The position numbers were made by a program, and so were the translations under genes. The notes under the pieces are model-generated. The model saw only the letters and a list, made by a program, of their open reading frames with translations, was not told where the DNA came from and made no database searches. A stretch of DNA of 55,382 bases, taken from contig JADHMB010000006.1 of the NCBI GenBank assembly GCA_016780365.1, positions 1-55,382 of the forward strand, given 5' to 3'. Positions 45,042 through 55,382 of the stretch are shown piece after piece (within the stretch, counting starts at the first letter, position 1; each line of letters begins with the position of its first letter). This DNA is from Flavobacteriales bacterium. GTDB taxonomy: Bacteria > Bacteroidota > Bacteroidia > Flavobacteriales_D > Parvicellaceae.

Positions 45042-45956
45042 TTGAAATATTTCCACTCCAACGGCAAACTTTTAATATCAGGGGAATATCTTGTTCTTGA
45101 TGGCGCTTTATCCCTCGCTCTCCCTTGCAAGTTTGGACAGTATTTAAACTTTACAGAAGACTCTAATGGAACTTTAGAATGGATTAGTAAAGATATGAAC
45201 GATATAATTTGGTTTACAGCTTATTTTGAAGCTAAAACACTTAAAGTATTGGAAACTAGCAATTATAATACCGTCAAATGGGTTAAAAAAATCCTAGAAT
45301 TCTGCAATAAAAACTCACTTACAAATAAAAGTTTAGAGGGGAAAATAGAATGCAAATTAGAGTTTCCAAACAATTGGGGACTGGGGTCAAGCTCTACTCT
45401 TTTAAACAACTTGGCTAGCTTGTATGAAATTAATCCATATGACTTACATTTTTCTACAACCAACGGCAGTGGATATGATATTGCTTGTGCTGGAAGTAAT
45501 AGTGCTTTAACTTACCAAGTTATAGAAAATATTCCCCAAGTGAAAAAGATGGACTGGTCTCCTGTTTTTAAAGATGAAATACTATTTATATTCTTAAAAA
45601 AGAAACAAAAAAGCAATTTAGAAGTAAAAAGATTTAAAGAATTAAAAAAAGACCCTGATTTGATTAGCAGAATATCAAGTATTACAAAAGAAATCATTTA
45701 TTCCAAAACTATTGAAGAATTTGAGCATTTGTTAGATGAACATGAAGCAATTACTGGTCAATATATTCAAAGTGAAACTGTAAAAAGTAAATATTTTTCA
45801 GACTATGAAGGATCTGTCAAATCATTAGGAGCCTGGGGTGGAGACTTTGTACTTGCTACAAGGAAAAATAAGAATTACTTTTTGGACAAAGGATTTGATA
45901 CTATATTATCTTTTTCTGAAATAATTAAAGAATCCACATTTAAAACTGTTTCTTGA
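45042..45956 (+). CDS. GYDIA family GHMP kinase
   Basis: A 304-residue kinase of the galactokinase/homoserine/mevalonate/phosphomevalonate superfamily. The start is TTG, reading MKYFHSNGKLLISGEYLVLD, where the GK-x2-SGEY motif is typical. The ATP-binding loop GLGSSST is at 113-119, and the GYDIA signature is at 144-148. A C-terminal SLGAWGGDFVLA resembles the GHMP C-domain. Its position between HMG-CoA reductase and diphosphomevalonate decarboxylase suggests that it is the phosphomevalonate kinase, as no other candidate is present. This is inferred from the pathway gap. The stop overlaps the next start as TGATG. Confidence 0.85.
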   Translation: MKYFHSNGKLLISGEYLVLDGALSLALPCKFGQYLNFTEDSNGTLEWISKDMNDIIWFTAYFEAKTLKVLETSNYNTVKWVKKILEFCNKNSLTNKSLEGKIECKLEFPNNWGLGSSSTLLNNLASLYEINPYDLHFSTTNGSGYDIACAGSNSALTYQVIENIPQVKKMDWSPVFKDEILFIFLKKKQKSNLEVKRFKELKKDPDLISRISSITKEIIYSKTIEEFEHLLDEHEAITGQYIQSETVKSKYFSDYEGSVKSLGAWGGDFVLATRKNKNYFLDKGFDTILSFSEIIKESTFKTVS

Positions 45957-47032
45957 TGTTAGATCAATTTTTATACCAGCCCATGCATTCACTCCCGGAA
46001 TCAGGTGAAATTGCTGCAAAAAGTCCATCCAATATTGCTCTTGTAAAATACTGGGGGAAGAAACCAATTCAAATCCCAACCAACCCTTCTATTAGTTTTA
46101 CATTAACCAACTGTTTTACTAAAACCACTATTTCTTTTATAAAATCTAAAAACTTCACCTTTAATTTCACTGTTAAGGGAATAGAAAAACCTTCTTTTGT
46201 CCCTAAAATAGAATCTTTTTTAGAAAGAATTAAAGAGTGGTGTCCCTACCTATTTTTATACCAAATAGAGATAGATACTGAAAATACCTTTCCTCATAGT
46301 AGTGGAATTGCTTCTTCTGCATCTGGCTTTAGTGCTCTTGCTCTCGCTATAGTAGAATTGGAGCAAAAAATAACTGGAATTTCTAATGAAAATAAATATT
46401 TAAAAGCATCTTTCTTAAGTAGGTTAGGTTCTGGAAGTGCGAGTAGATCGTTGTATGGCCCGGCTGCTATTTGGGGTCAAAACAAAAATATTCCATCGAC
46501 TAGTGATCAATATGCTATTGCTTACCACGATTTACATGAAAATTTTAAAAATTACCAGGATACCATTTTATTAATTGATAAGGGAACTAAAAAAGTGAGC
46601 TCTACTGTAGGTCATGAATTAATGCACAACCATCCTTTTTCAAAGCAAAGATTTTCACAGGCTAATAGTAATCTAGAAAGTATGATCAATGTTCTAAATA
46701 ATGGAGATTTAGACAAGTTTATTTCTATTTCTGAAAGCGAAGCCCTCACTCTTCATGCAATGATGATGACTTCAAACCCATATTTCATACTAATGAAGCA
46801 AGGAACACTTTCGGTTATTGAAAAAATATGGTCTTTCAGAAGTGACTCTAAAATCCCATTAAGTTTCACTTTAGATGCTGGAGCTAATGTTCATCTGCTT
46901 TATCCATTGGCTTATAAACAACAAGTTCTTGATTTTATAGATAACGAATTAATTGTTTTTTGTCAAAATCAGCAGTATATTCGCGATGAAGTTGGTAGTG
47001 GGGCAAATATAATAAGCGCAAGCTATGCTTAA
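45956..47032 (+). CDS. mvaD: Diphosphomevalonate decarboxylase
   Basis: Converts mevalonate 5-diphosphate to isopentenyl diphosphate with ATP. From the ATG at 45956 the 358-residue protein shows SPSNIALVKYWGK (23-35), FPHSSGIASSASGFSALAL, GSGSASRSLYGPAAIW, and the catalytic aspartate in FTLDAGANVHLLYP. In the classical enzymes the last is DAGPN; here it is DAGAN. Related decarboxylases act on mevalonate 5-phosphate or 3,5-bisphosphate, so substrate is not settled by sequence, but the presence of a second kinase gene fits the classical route. The start overlaps GYDIA, and the stop overlaps the mevalonate kinase gene by eight bases. Confidence 0.9.
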   Translation: MLDQFLYQPMHSLPESGEIAAKSPSNIALVKYWGKKPIQIPTNPSISFTLTNCFTKTTISFIKSKNFTFNFTVKGIEKPSFVPKIESFLERIKEWCPYLFLYQIEIDTENTFPHSSGIASSASGFSALALAIVELEQKITGISNENKYLKASFLSRLGSGSASRSLYGPAAIWGQNKNIPSTSDQYAIAYHDLHENFKNYQDTILLIDKGTKKVSSTVGHELMHNHPFSKQRFSQANSNLESMINVLNNGDLDKFISISESEALTLHAMMMTSNPYFILMKQGTLSVIEKIWSFRSDSKIPLSFTLDAGANVHLLYPLAYKQQVLDFIDNELIVFCQNQQYIRDEVGSGANIISASYA

Positions 47033-47966
47033 AGATTCTTTGTACTACGGGAAAATTCTCCTATTTGGAGAGTATGGAATAATAGAAGATTCAATGGGTC
47101 TATCTATCCCCTATTCTGATTACAATGGAAAGTTTTTAATTTCTAAAGAAAGCAATCCTAAATCTAGAAAATCTAATCGACAACTATATAGCTTTTATCA
47201 AAATTTAGTAGAGCTTAAAGCTTCTAACTCTCTGCCTTGTTCTTTAGATCTAAAAGCATTTGAAAAAGACTTAAAAAACAATATTTATTTCGATTCTTCT
47301 ATTCCTCAGGGATTTGGTATAGGAAGCTCTGGAGCTATTGTTGCTGCTACTTATGATAGATATTGTAATAAAAATAAAATTGATTCAGCTAAAGATATCC
47401 ATAATGAATCCATAATAAAACTAAAATCCATATTTAGCAAACTAGAAAGCTTTTACCACGGCACTAGCTCTGGGTTAGATCCTCTAATTTGTTATTTAAA
47501 TCTTCCTATCTTAATCAAATCAAAAACAGATTTAGGAACAGTTGGAATTCCCGATTCAAATAACGGAAAGGGTGCTGTGTTTTTATTAAATACGGGTGAA
47601 GTTGGAAATACACAGCCACTAGTACAGCATTTTTTAGAAAGATGTAAAGAAGAAGGATTTAGAAAAATGCTTAAAAACAAATTTAAAAAATACAACGATG
47701 CCAGTATTGATGCTTTCTTGAAAAGTGAAGGAAAATCACTGCTTAAAAATGTAAAATCTCTTTCAAAGGTTTTATATGAAAATTTTCAACCTATGATTCC
47801 TAAACTCTACAGGGATTTATGGAAAGAAGGAATCGACACTAATTCTTATTATCTAAAACTTTGTGGCTCTGGAGGTGGTGGATACATTTTAGGGTTCACT
47901 AAGGACTTTCAAGAGGCACAAGCTAAACTTAGTAGCTACCAACTTGATGTTATCCACAGATTCTAG
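47025..47966 (+). CDS. Mevalonate kinase
   Basis: Phosphorylates mevalonate to mevalonate 5-phosphate. The 313-residue protein has YYGKILLFGEYGI (8-20), GFGIGSSGAIVAA (96-108) as the ATP loop, KLESFYHGTSSGLDPLICYL with the active-site aspartate, and the C-domain glycine-rich KLCGSGGGGYILGF. The HGTSSGLDP segment is specific to mevalonate kinases within the GHMP superfamily. Its start overlaps mvaD by eight bases, and its stop lies inside the UbiA gene. Together with GYDIA it gives the two kinase steps of the pathway. Confidence 0.9.
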   Translation: MLKDSLYYGKILLFGEYGIIEDSMGLSIPYSDYNGKFLISKESNPKSRKSNRQLYSFYQNLVELKASNSLPCSLDLKAFEKDLKNNIYFDSSIPQGFGIGSSGAIVAATYDRYCNKNKIDSAKDIHNESIIKLKSIFSKLESFYHGTSSGLDPLICYLNLPILIKSKTDLGTVGIPDSNNGKGAVFLLNTGEVGNTQPLVQHFLERCKEEGFRKMLKNKFKKYNDASIDAFLKSEGKSLLKNVKSLSKVLYENFQPMIPKLYRDLWKEGIDTNSYYLKLCGSGGGGYILGFTKDFQEAQAKLSSYQLDVIHRF

Positions 47967-48846
47967 TAATAAAACCGTTAAAAACTCCAACTCAACTTTC
48001 GTTAAAATATTGGCAATTATCTCCATTGCAAGGTGGTATAATATATTTTTGATTTCAATAAGCTTATACGCAATTCAAATATTCATATTTGAAAATTCTA
48101 TTCGTTTCTTATTTTCATCCAGTGGAATAAATCTGCATTTATATGTGCTTTCAATTGACTTAATTGTCATTGGTGGTTACTTAATCAATGCCTTTTACGA
48201 TTTTGAAAAAGATATGATTAACCAACCGGAAAAAACTTACTTTGACAGACTGGTTAGTAAAAGAAGTTGCCTCAATATTTACATGTTGTGTAATGTTTTT
48301 GGTCTATTAATTGCATATTTAATTTCTAATAAGATTTTACTCTTCTCGGCTATATTAATTTCTGTATTATGGATATACTCTCATAAACTGAGAAAAAAAG
48401 TCTTACTTGGTGAAATAAGCGCCTCCTTATTGCTTATAAGTTTGTTTTTAGGACTAGGTATTCTAAATAATAAATTTGATCTTACACTTGCAATTTTTAG
48501 CACTTATATATTCACTATTGATTTAACCAGAGAAATCGTAAAAAAAATGATTTCTTTAAAGGGCGATTTAATTGTTGGAGAAAAAAGTATTCCTATTTAT
48601 TTCGGAATTAAAAATTGTAAATACATCATATTTTTTCTAATGATTAGTTCTATGGTTGCTATATTAACTCTTCTTCCAATTATCATTTACAAACCTTTTT
48701 CCTACTATTTCATTGTTGCTTTTTTCATTATCTCTGTAAGTATTTATTTACTTCATTTTGCTAAAAATAAAAGCCAATACGAAAAAATTAATAGTATTTA
48801 TAAACTACTACTTGGTTTAGCTATTATTTCAATTACTTTATACTAA
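47947..48846 (+). CDS. UbiA-superfamily prenyltransferase with an altered second Asp motif
   Basis: An integral membrane prenyltransferase of about 299 residues with eight or nine hydrophobic segments. Databases usually name this group geranylgeranylglycerol-phosphate geranylgeranyltransferase, after the archaeal ether-lipid enzyme. The first Asp-rich motif is present as INAFYDFEKDMIN (Asp85 and Asp89). The second, expected as REIxKDxExxxGD or similar, reads TREIVKKMISLKGD: the KD aspartate is Lys and the acidic pair is missing, although the final GD remains. The start at 47947 overlaps mevalonate kinase by 20 bases. The upstream pathway would supply the prenyl donor. Function is uncertain; a changed substrate or loss of activity is possible. 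Confidence 0.78.
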   Translation: MLSTDSSNKTVKNSNSTFVKILAIISIARWYNIFLISISLYAIQIFIFENSIRFLFSSSGINLHLYVLSIDLIVIGGYLINAFYDFEKDMINQPEKTYFDRLVSKRSCLNIYMLCNVFGLLIAYLISNKILLFSAILISVLWIYSHKLRKKVLLGEISASLLLISLFLGLGILNNKFDLTLAIFSTYIFTIDLTREIVKKMISLKGDLIVGEKSIPIYFGIKNCKYIIFFLMISSMVAILTLLPIIIYKPFSYYFIVAFFIISVSIYLLHFAKNKSQYEKINSIYKLLLGLAIISITLY

Positions 48847-48852
48847 TTAATT

Positions 48853-50958
48853 ATGAGAATATACTACTTCATTGTTTTAATTACTTTTGCCAACTGTGAA
48901 TCAAAAATGAAAATGAAAAACAACTCACCTATTTGCAAGAAAGAGCCTAAAGTTATGTCCATTCATAACCAAGAAAGAACAGACGATTATTATTGGCTAA
49001 ACAATCGAGAGAATCCAGATGTAATAGATTATTTAAACCAAGAGAATGATTATACAAATTCTCAGATGAAGAATACTGAAGATTTTCAAAAGACTCTTTT
49101 TAACGAATTAAAATCAAGAATTAAAGAAGAAGACCAAAGTGTTCCTTATTTATTCAACGGTTATTACTACTGGAGCAGATATGAAAAAGGTTACGAGCAT
49201 CCGCTATATTTAAGAAGAAAAGAAAATTCTGAAATAGAAGAAATTATTTTGGATGGCCAGAAAATGTCAGAAGACTATGAATTTTTCAATATTGGAGATT
49301 ATGATGTTTCCAATAACAATAATATAATGGCTTATAGTTTAGACACACTTTCGAGAAGAATTTACCAAATAAAAATTAAGGATTTAATTTCGGATAAATT
49401 ATATCCTGAAACGTTAGAAAACACTACTGGTTCTATTGTATTTGCCAATGATAATCAAACCATTTTCTACGGTAAAAAAGACCCTACCACACTTAGATCA
49501 TTTCAAATATATGCCCATAAATTAGGAACTGATCAATCAGAAGACATTCTAATATTTGAAGAAGAAGACGAAACATTTTCTTGTTATGCCTACAAGTCTA
49601 AATCTATGGAATATATCGTTATAAATTCTTCTAGCACATTGAGTGATGAATATAGGCTTATACCTGCAAATGATCCGCTAAAAAAACCTGAAATTTTTCA
49701 AAAAAGAGAAAGAGGATTAGAGTATAATATTTACCACCATCAAGATAAATTTTATATACTAACAAATAAAAATCACCATAATTTTAGTGTAGAGACATGC
49801 AGTAAAGATAGTACTGGAAAAGAAAATTGGAAAGAATTTATTTCTGGCAGAGAAGATGTTTTAATTGAAGGATTGGATGTGTTTGAGCAATTCTTAGTGG
49901 TTTCAGAAAGAAAAGAAGGTCTACTACAATTATGTGTAATGAATTTTAAAAACGATTCTATGCACTATATTCCATTTAACGAACCTACTTATGATGTTGG
50001 AACAAATTCAAATTTAGTAATGAATACTTCTGTTTTAAGATATTCTTACAATTCCATGGTAAATCCTGGAACTATGTTTGAATACAATATGGAAACTAAA
50101 AAAAGTAAAATATTAAAAGAAAAAGAGGTCGTAGGAGGATATGACAAAAATGAATATGCTTCTGAAAGGGTTTGGGCAGAGGGAAGAGATGGAACTAAGA
50201 TTCCAATGTCCATGGTTTATAAAAAAGGAATAAAGAAAGATGGTCAAAACCCGACACTTTTATATGCTTACGGATCCTATGGATATAGTATAGATCCTAC
50301 ATTCAGCACCAATAGATTAACCTTGCTTGATCGAGGATTTATTTTTGTTATTGCCCATATTAGAGGTGGAGAAGACATGGGAAGAAAGTGGTACGAAAAT
50401 GGAAAGCTATTAAAAAAGAAAAATACTTTTTATGACTTTATTGATTGTGGAAAGCATTTGATAGAAAATAGTTTTTGTAGTTCTAAAAACTTGTATGCAG
50501 CAGGTGGAAGTGCTGGAGGATTATTGATGGGAGCGGTTATCAATATGGCACCAACTTTATTTAATGGGGCAATTGCACATGTTCCATTTGTAGACGTGGT
50601 AACAACTATGTTAGACGAGTCTATTCCTTTAACTACTGGAGAGTACGACGAATGGGGAAATCCAAACGAACTAGAATATTATAATTATATGTTGAGTTAT
50701 TCACCTTATGATAATATTCAGAAAATGAATTATCCCAATCTATTAGTTACAACAGGGTTACACGATTCTCAAGTACAGTATTGGGAGCCTGCAAAATGGG
50801 TAGCAAAATTAAGGGAATTAAAAACCGATGATAACCTTCTTATTTTAAAAACTAATATGAAGGCAGGACATGGTGGCTCTAGCGGAAGATTTGAGTATCT
50901 AAAGGAAATAGCTTTAGACTATGCATTTCTATTCAAACTAGAGGGAATTACGCAATAA
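48853..50958 (+). CDS. S9 family peptidase (oligopeptidase B-like)
   Basis: A serine oligopeptidase with an N-terminal beta-propeller and C-terminal alpha/beta-hydrolase domain, 701 residues. The propeller region begins RTDDYYWLNNRENPDVIDYL. In the catalytic domain GSYGYSIDP precedes the nucleophile Ser553 in AGGSAGG, with the aspartate in GLHDSQVQYWEPAKW and the histidine in AGHGGSSGR. These match protease II (PtrB). The start MRIYYFIVLITFANC might be a lipoprotein signal (Cys15). It lies six bases after the UbiA gene and is the last gene of the operon. The link to isoprenoid synthesis is not obvious. Its end overlaps aroK by 11 bases. Confidence 0.92.
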   Translation: MRIYYFIVLITFANCESKMKMKNNSPICKKEPKVMSIHNQERTDDYYWLNNRENPDVIDYLNQENDYTNSQMKNTEDFQKTLFNELKSRIKEEDQSVPYLFNGYYYWSRYEKGYEHPLYLRRKENSEIEEIILDGQKMSEDYEFFNIGDYDVSNNNNIMAYSLDTLSRRIYQIKIKDLISDKLYPETLENTTGSIVFANDNQTIFYGKKDPTTLRSFQIYAHKLGTDQSEDILIFEEEDETFSCYAYKSKSMEYIVINSSSTLSDEYRLIPANDPLKKPEIFQKRERGLEYNIYHHQDKFYILTNKNHHNFSVETCSKDSTGKENWKEFISGREDVLIEGLDVFEQFLVVSERKEGLLQLCVMNFKNDSMHYIPFNEPTYDVGTNSNLVMNTSVLRYSYNSMVNPGTMFEYNMETKKSKILKEKEVVGGYDKNEYASERVWAEGRDGTKIPMSMVYKKGIKKDGQNPTLLYAYGSYGYSIDPTFSTNRLTLLDRGFIFVIAHIRGGEDMGRKWYENGKLLKKKNTFYDFIDCGKHLIENSFCSSKNLYAAGGSAGGLLMGAVINMAPTLFNGAIAHVPFVDVVTTMLDESIPLTTGEYDEWGNPNELEYYNYMLSYSPYDNIQKMNYPNLLVTTGLHDSQVQYWEPAKWVAKLRELKTDDNLLILKTNMKAGHGGSSGRFEYLKEIALDYAFLFKLEGITQ

Positions 50959-51445
50959 GTAAATTTATTTCACTAGCAATTTCTTCAGGAGTTTTAGAGT
51001 CTGTGGTTACAACAAAATCAGCTTCACAATAAATTGGTTCTCGTTGTTTGAGTAAATTTTCAAAAGAAATAGCATCTTGAAACATTGGTCTTGAAGAATT
51101 ATTATTAATTCTATTATTTAACAACTCACCTATGGATGTTTTTAAATAAATCACTTGACCAATATCTTTCAATTTATGAATGTTTTTATTGTAAATAGGA
51201 AGACCTCCTCCGGTAGAATAAACACATTTTTTATTCTTAAATTGATTAATCATATCCCTTTCGATATTTCGAAAATAACTTTCTCCACTTTCCTTAAAAA
51301 TAGCTTCAATAGTTCTGTTTTCTTGCTTTTCTATTAACTGGTCTGTATCAAAAAATTTGTAATTAAGTGCTTTAGCAAGATGTCTACCCACTGTAGATTT
51401 TCCTGCACCCATCATTCCAATTAGAAATACCGAAGATTTGGACAC
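50948..51445 (-). CDS. aroK: Shikimate kinase
   Basis: Phosphorylates shikimate at O3 in aromatic amino acid synthesis. The 165-residue P-loop kinase has GMMGAGKSTVG (10-20), the shikimate-binding FFDTDQLIE (Asp34), FRNIERDMI with Arg, and STGGGLPIY, and the lid-region RPMF. This length and motif set is standard for AroK. It is downstream of DUF6913 on the same strand, six bases away, and its 3' end overlaps the convergent S9 peptidase gene by 11 bases. No other aro genes are visible in the window. Confidence 0.94.
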   Translation of the reverse strand: MSKSSVFLIGMMGAGKSTVGRHLAKALNYKFFDTDQLIEKQENRTIEAIFKESGESYFRNIERDMINQFKNKKCVYSTGGGLPIYNKNIHKLKDIGQVIYLKTSIGELLNNRINNNSSRPMFQDAISFENLLKQREPIYCEADFVVTTDSKTPEEIASEINLLIA

Positions 51446-51450
51446 TATAA

Positions 51451-52008
51451 TTACTTTTTATTGAAAATTTTCAAATAATTGATTACGTGCTTTACATATT
51501 GAAGGTAATCCTTTGGATCTGTTTCAATCATTAAATCGTAAAAAGGTTTATTTTCCTCTGAAAAACTACCAACTTTAAATGGAGAATTGGACATATGTAA
51601 TATAAATCTAAGTGGAATATTCTTGATTTCTGTTAGGTCTAGAAGAATATCAAATCTTTCTGAAATAAAATTTTTAACTCCATTCTTTTTAGGAAAAGCG
51701 TGGTAATTAAGGTCATAAATTGTAAAAAAATCTAGTCCCAACCTACTTTTTAAAAATTGAGGTTCGTCTTTTAATGGGTAATAAGCAAGAATTTTAATAT
51801 TAGGAATTTTAAATTCATCCTTTATCATTTTTATTATTTTGACAACGGATTGGTAGTCAGACTCGTTTTTAATTACGCAAATCATGCCCATTGATTGAGC
51901 GTCCTGAATATTACAAGAGCTTACCTGTCTAAAATTTTCTTTTTTAAGTAATCTTTGCAGAAACTTTTCTCCTAAAAGAAATTTGATTTTTAAAAATGTA
52001 AACTTCAT
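51451..52008 (-). CDS. DUF6913-like cytoplasmic protein
   Basis: A 185-residue protein of unknown function, basic, with no signal peptide. The best start is the ATG at 52008 (MKFTFLKIKFLLGEKFLQ), because the frame's first codon at 52011 is TTG. Family-like features are SSCNIQDAQSMGMICVI, PNIKILAYYPLKDEPQF, FDILLDLTEIKNIPLRFI and the end YDLMIETDPKDYLQYVKHVINYL. The alternating alpha/beta character suggests a Rossmann-like fold. The gene lies between ligA and aroK on the same strand, with small gaps on both sides, so is probably co-transcribed with prmC and ligA. Confidence 0.65.
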   Translation of the reverse strand: MKFTFLKIKFLLGEKFLQRLLKKENFRQVSSCNIQDAQSMGMICVIKNESDYQSVVKIIKMIKDEFKIPNIKILAYYPLKDEPQFLKSRLGLDFFTIYDLNYHAFPKKNGVKNFISERFDILLDLTEIKNIPLRFILHMSNSPFKVGSFSEENKPFYDLMIETDPKDYLQYVKHVINYLKIFNKK

Positions 52009-52032
52009 CAACCATAAACTTACAAAAAGCCT

Positions 52033-54943
<2,911 letters not shown>

Positions 54944-55035
54944 GTAGAAAAGCAAAATGTTAAATTTTCAAAACATTCAATGCGCGCATTCAATGTTTTT
55001 GTATATTACATTGTAAAATTATAGTTAAAAAAACA

Positions 55036-55382
55036 ATGAGCATCAAAGGTGGAGATTTTATAACCAAAAAAACTGAATCCTCAGCAGTTTTTGTTCCTGA
55101 AGAATGGAATGAAGAAGAAAAAATGTTAAAACAAATGATTCATGATTTTCTCGATAAGGAACTTCATGTATTAGAAAGCGAACCAGAAGCATCTAAAGAT
55201 CTTCCTCAAATTGTTGAAATGTTGGACAAAGCAGCTGAATTAGGTCTTTGTGGAATTGCTATTGAAGAAAAATATGGTGGGTCTGATTTAAGTTTCAACG
55301 CTGGTTTACTCTATATGGAAGCATTTGCCTATGGTTTTTCTTTTGCTACTACAATAGGCACCCATGTTTCCATTGGATCGTT
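55036..55382 (+). CDS. Acyl-CoA dehydrogenase, N-terminal part (cut by window edge)
   Basis: An open frame from the ATG at 55036 to the right edge, 115 complete codons. The translation contains FVPEEWNEEEKMLKQMIHDF and ELGLCGIAIEEKYGGSDLSF, the N-terminal helical domain of acyl-CoA dehydrogenases, then MEAFAYGFSFATTIGTHVSI. The start MSIKGGDFI is typical of the Bacteroidota form. It would oxidise acyl-CoA to enoyl-CoA with FAD in fatty acid breakdown. The catalytic base and C-terminal domain lie beyond the window. Confidence 0.85.
   Translation, partial: MSIKGGDFITKKTESSAVFVPEEWNEEEKMLKQMIHDFLDKELHVLESEPEASKDLPQIVEMLDKAAELGLCGIAIEEKYGGSDLSFNAGLLYMEAFAYGFSFATTIGTHVSIGS

Overview
This window reads as chromosome of a low-GC (roughly 30% by eye) Bacteroidota, most likely a flavobacterium-like member of Flavobacteriales. 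The evidence is C-terminal sorting domains of the type 9 secretion system (one of type A, one of type B), a PorE-like OmpA protein, a complete-looking mevalonate operon with a GYDIA-type GHMP kinase, families such as DUF4293, DUF5723, DUF4199 and DUF6913, TAnnTTTG-like promoter elements, and few Shine-Dalgarno sequences. I saw no tRNA or rRNA genes, CRISPR array, prophage or insertion sequence.

Layout. 0-8.3 kb is housekeeping: a TPR gene cut by the left edge, glmM, cysteine desulfurase, MBL hydrolase, trmD, rplS, argS, msrA, a YfcE-like phosphoesterase and a DUF4293 protein. 8.5-13.3 kb holds rho with an Asn/Arg/Asp repeat linker, a coupled DUF4199-like membrane protein, mpl and rarA. 13.3-17.5 kb is an overlapping three-gene envelope operon (lipoprotein, DUF5723, T9SS type A cargo). 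17.5-21.9 kb on the minus strand runs YwqK/MORN protein, queE, PorE-like, FkbM methyltransferase. mnmE follows. 23.4-27.1 kb is a loosely packed accessory patch: a decayed two-Kazal lipoprotein, an exported Gfo/Idh/MocA oxidoreductase, small lipoprotein and membrane genes, a 56-residue CxGCGS protein, and diverged short intergenic repeats. 27.1-30.1 kb encodes a large T9SS type B surface protein. 30.1-33.1 kb is umuDC plus an RmuC-like protein.

33.2-43.5 kb carries a nitroreductase, a DUF1571/LysM protein and panD, then a compact N-glycan catabolism locus: glycosylasparaginase, GH20 hexosaminidase, CutC, and on the other strand an MFS sugar transporter and a GH92 mannosidase. Together these could trim mannose and GlcNAc from N-glycans and cut the final GlcNAc-Asn bond, without any SusC/SusD pair. 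43.7-51 kb is the isoprenoid operon: class II HMG-CoA reductase, GYDIA kinase, diphosphomevalonate decarboxylase, mevalonate kinase, a UbiA prenyltransferase with an altered second Asp motif, and an S9 peptidase. 50.9-55 kb on the minus strand holds prmC, ligA, a DUF6913 protein and aroK; an acyl-CoA dehydrogenase runs off the right edge.

Gene packing is tight. Most convergent pairs overlap or touch at their 3' ends, leaving no room for hairpin terminators. Several genes inside operons start at TTG within stop/start overlaps. No single wholly new system is evident. The best leads are the CutC-containing N-glycan locus, the mevalonate operon with its atypical UbiA protein, the Kazal gene caught in decay, and the small CxGCGS protein.
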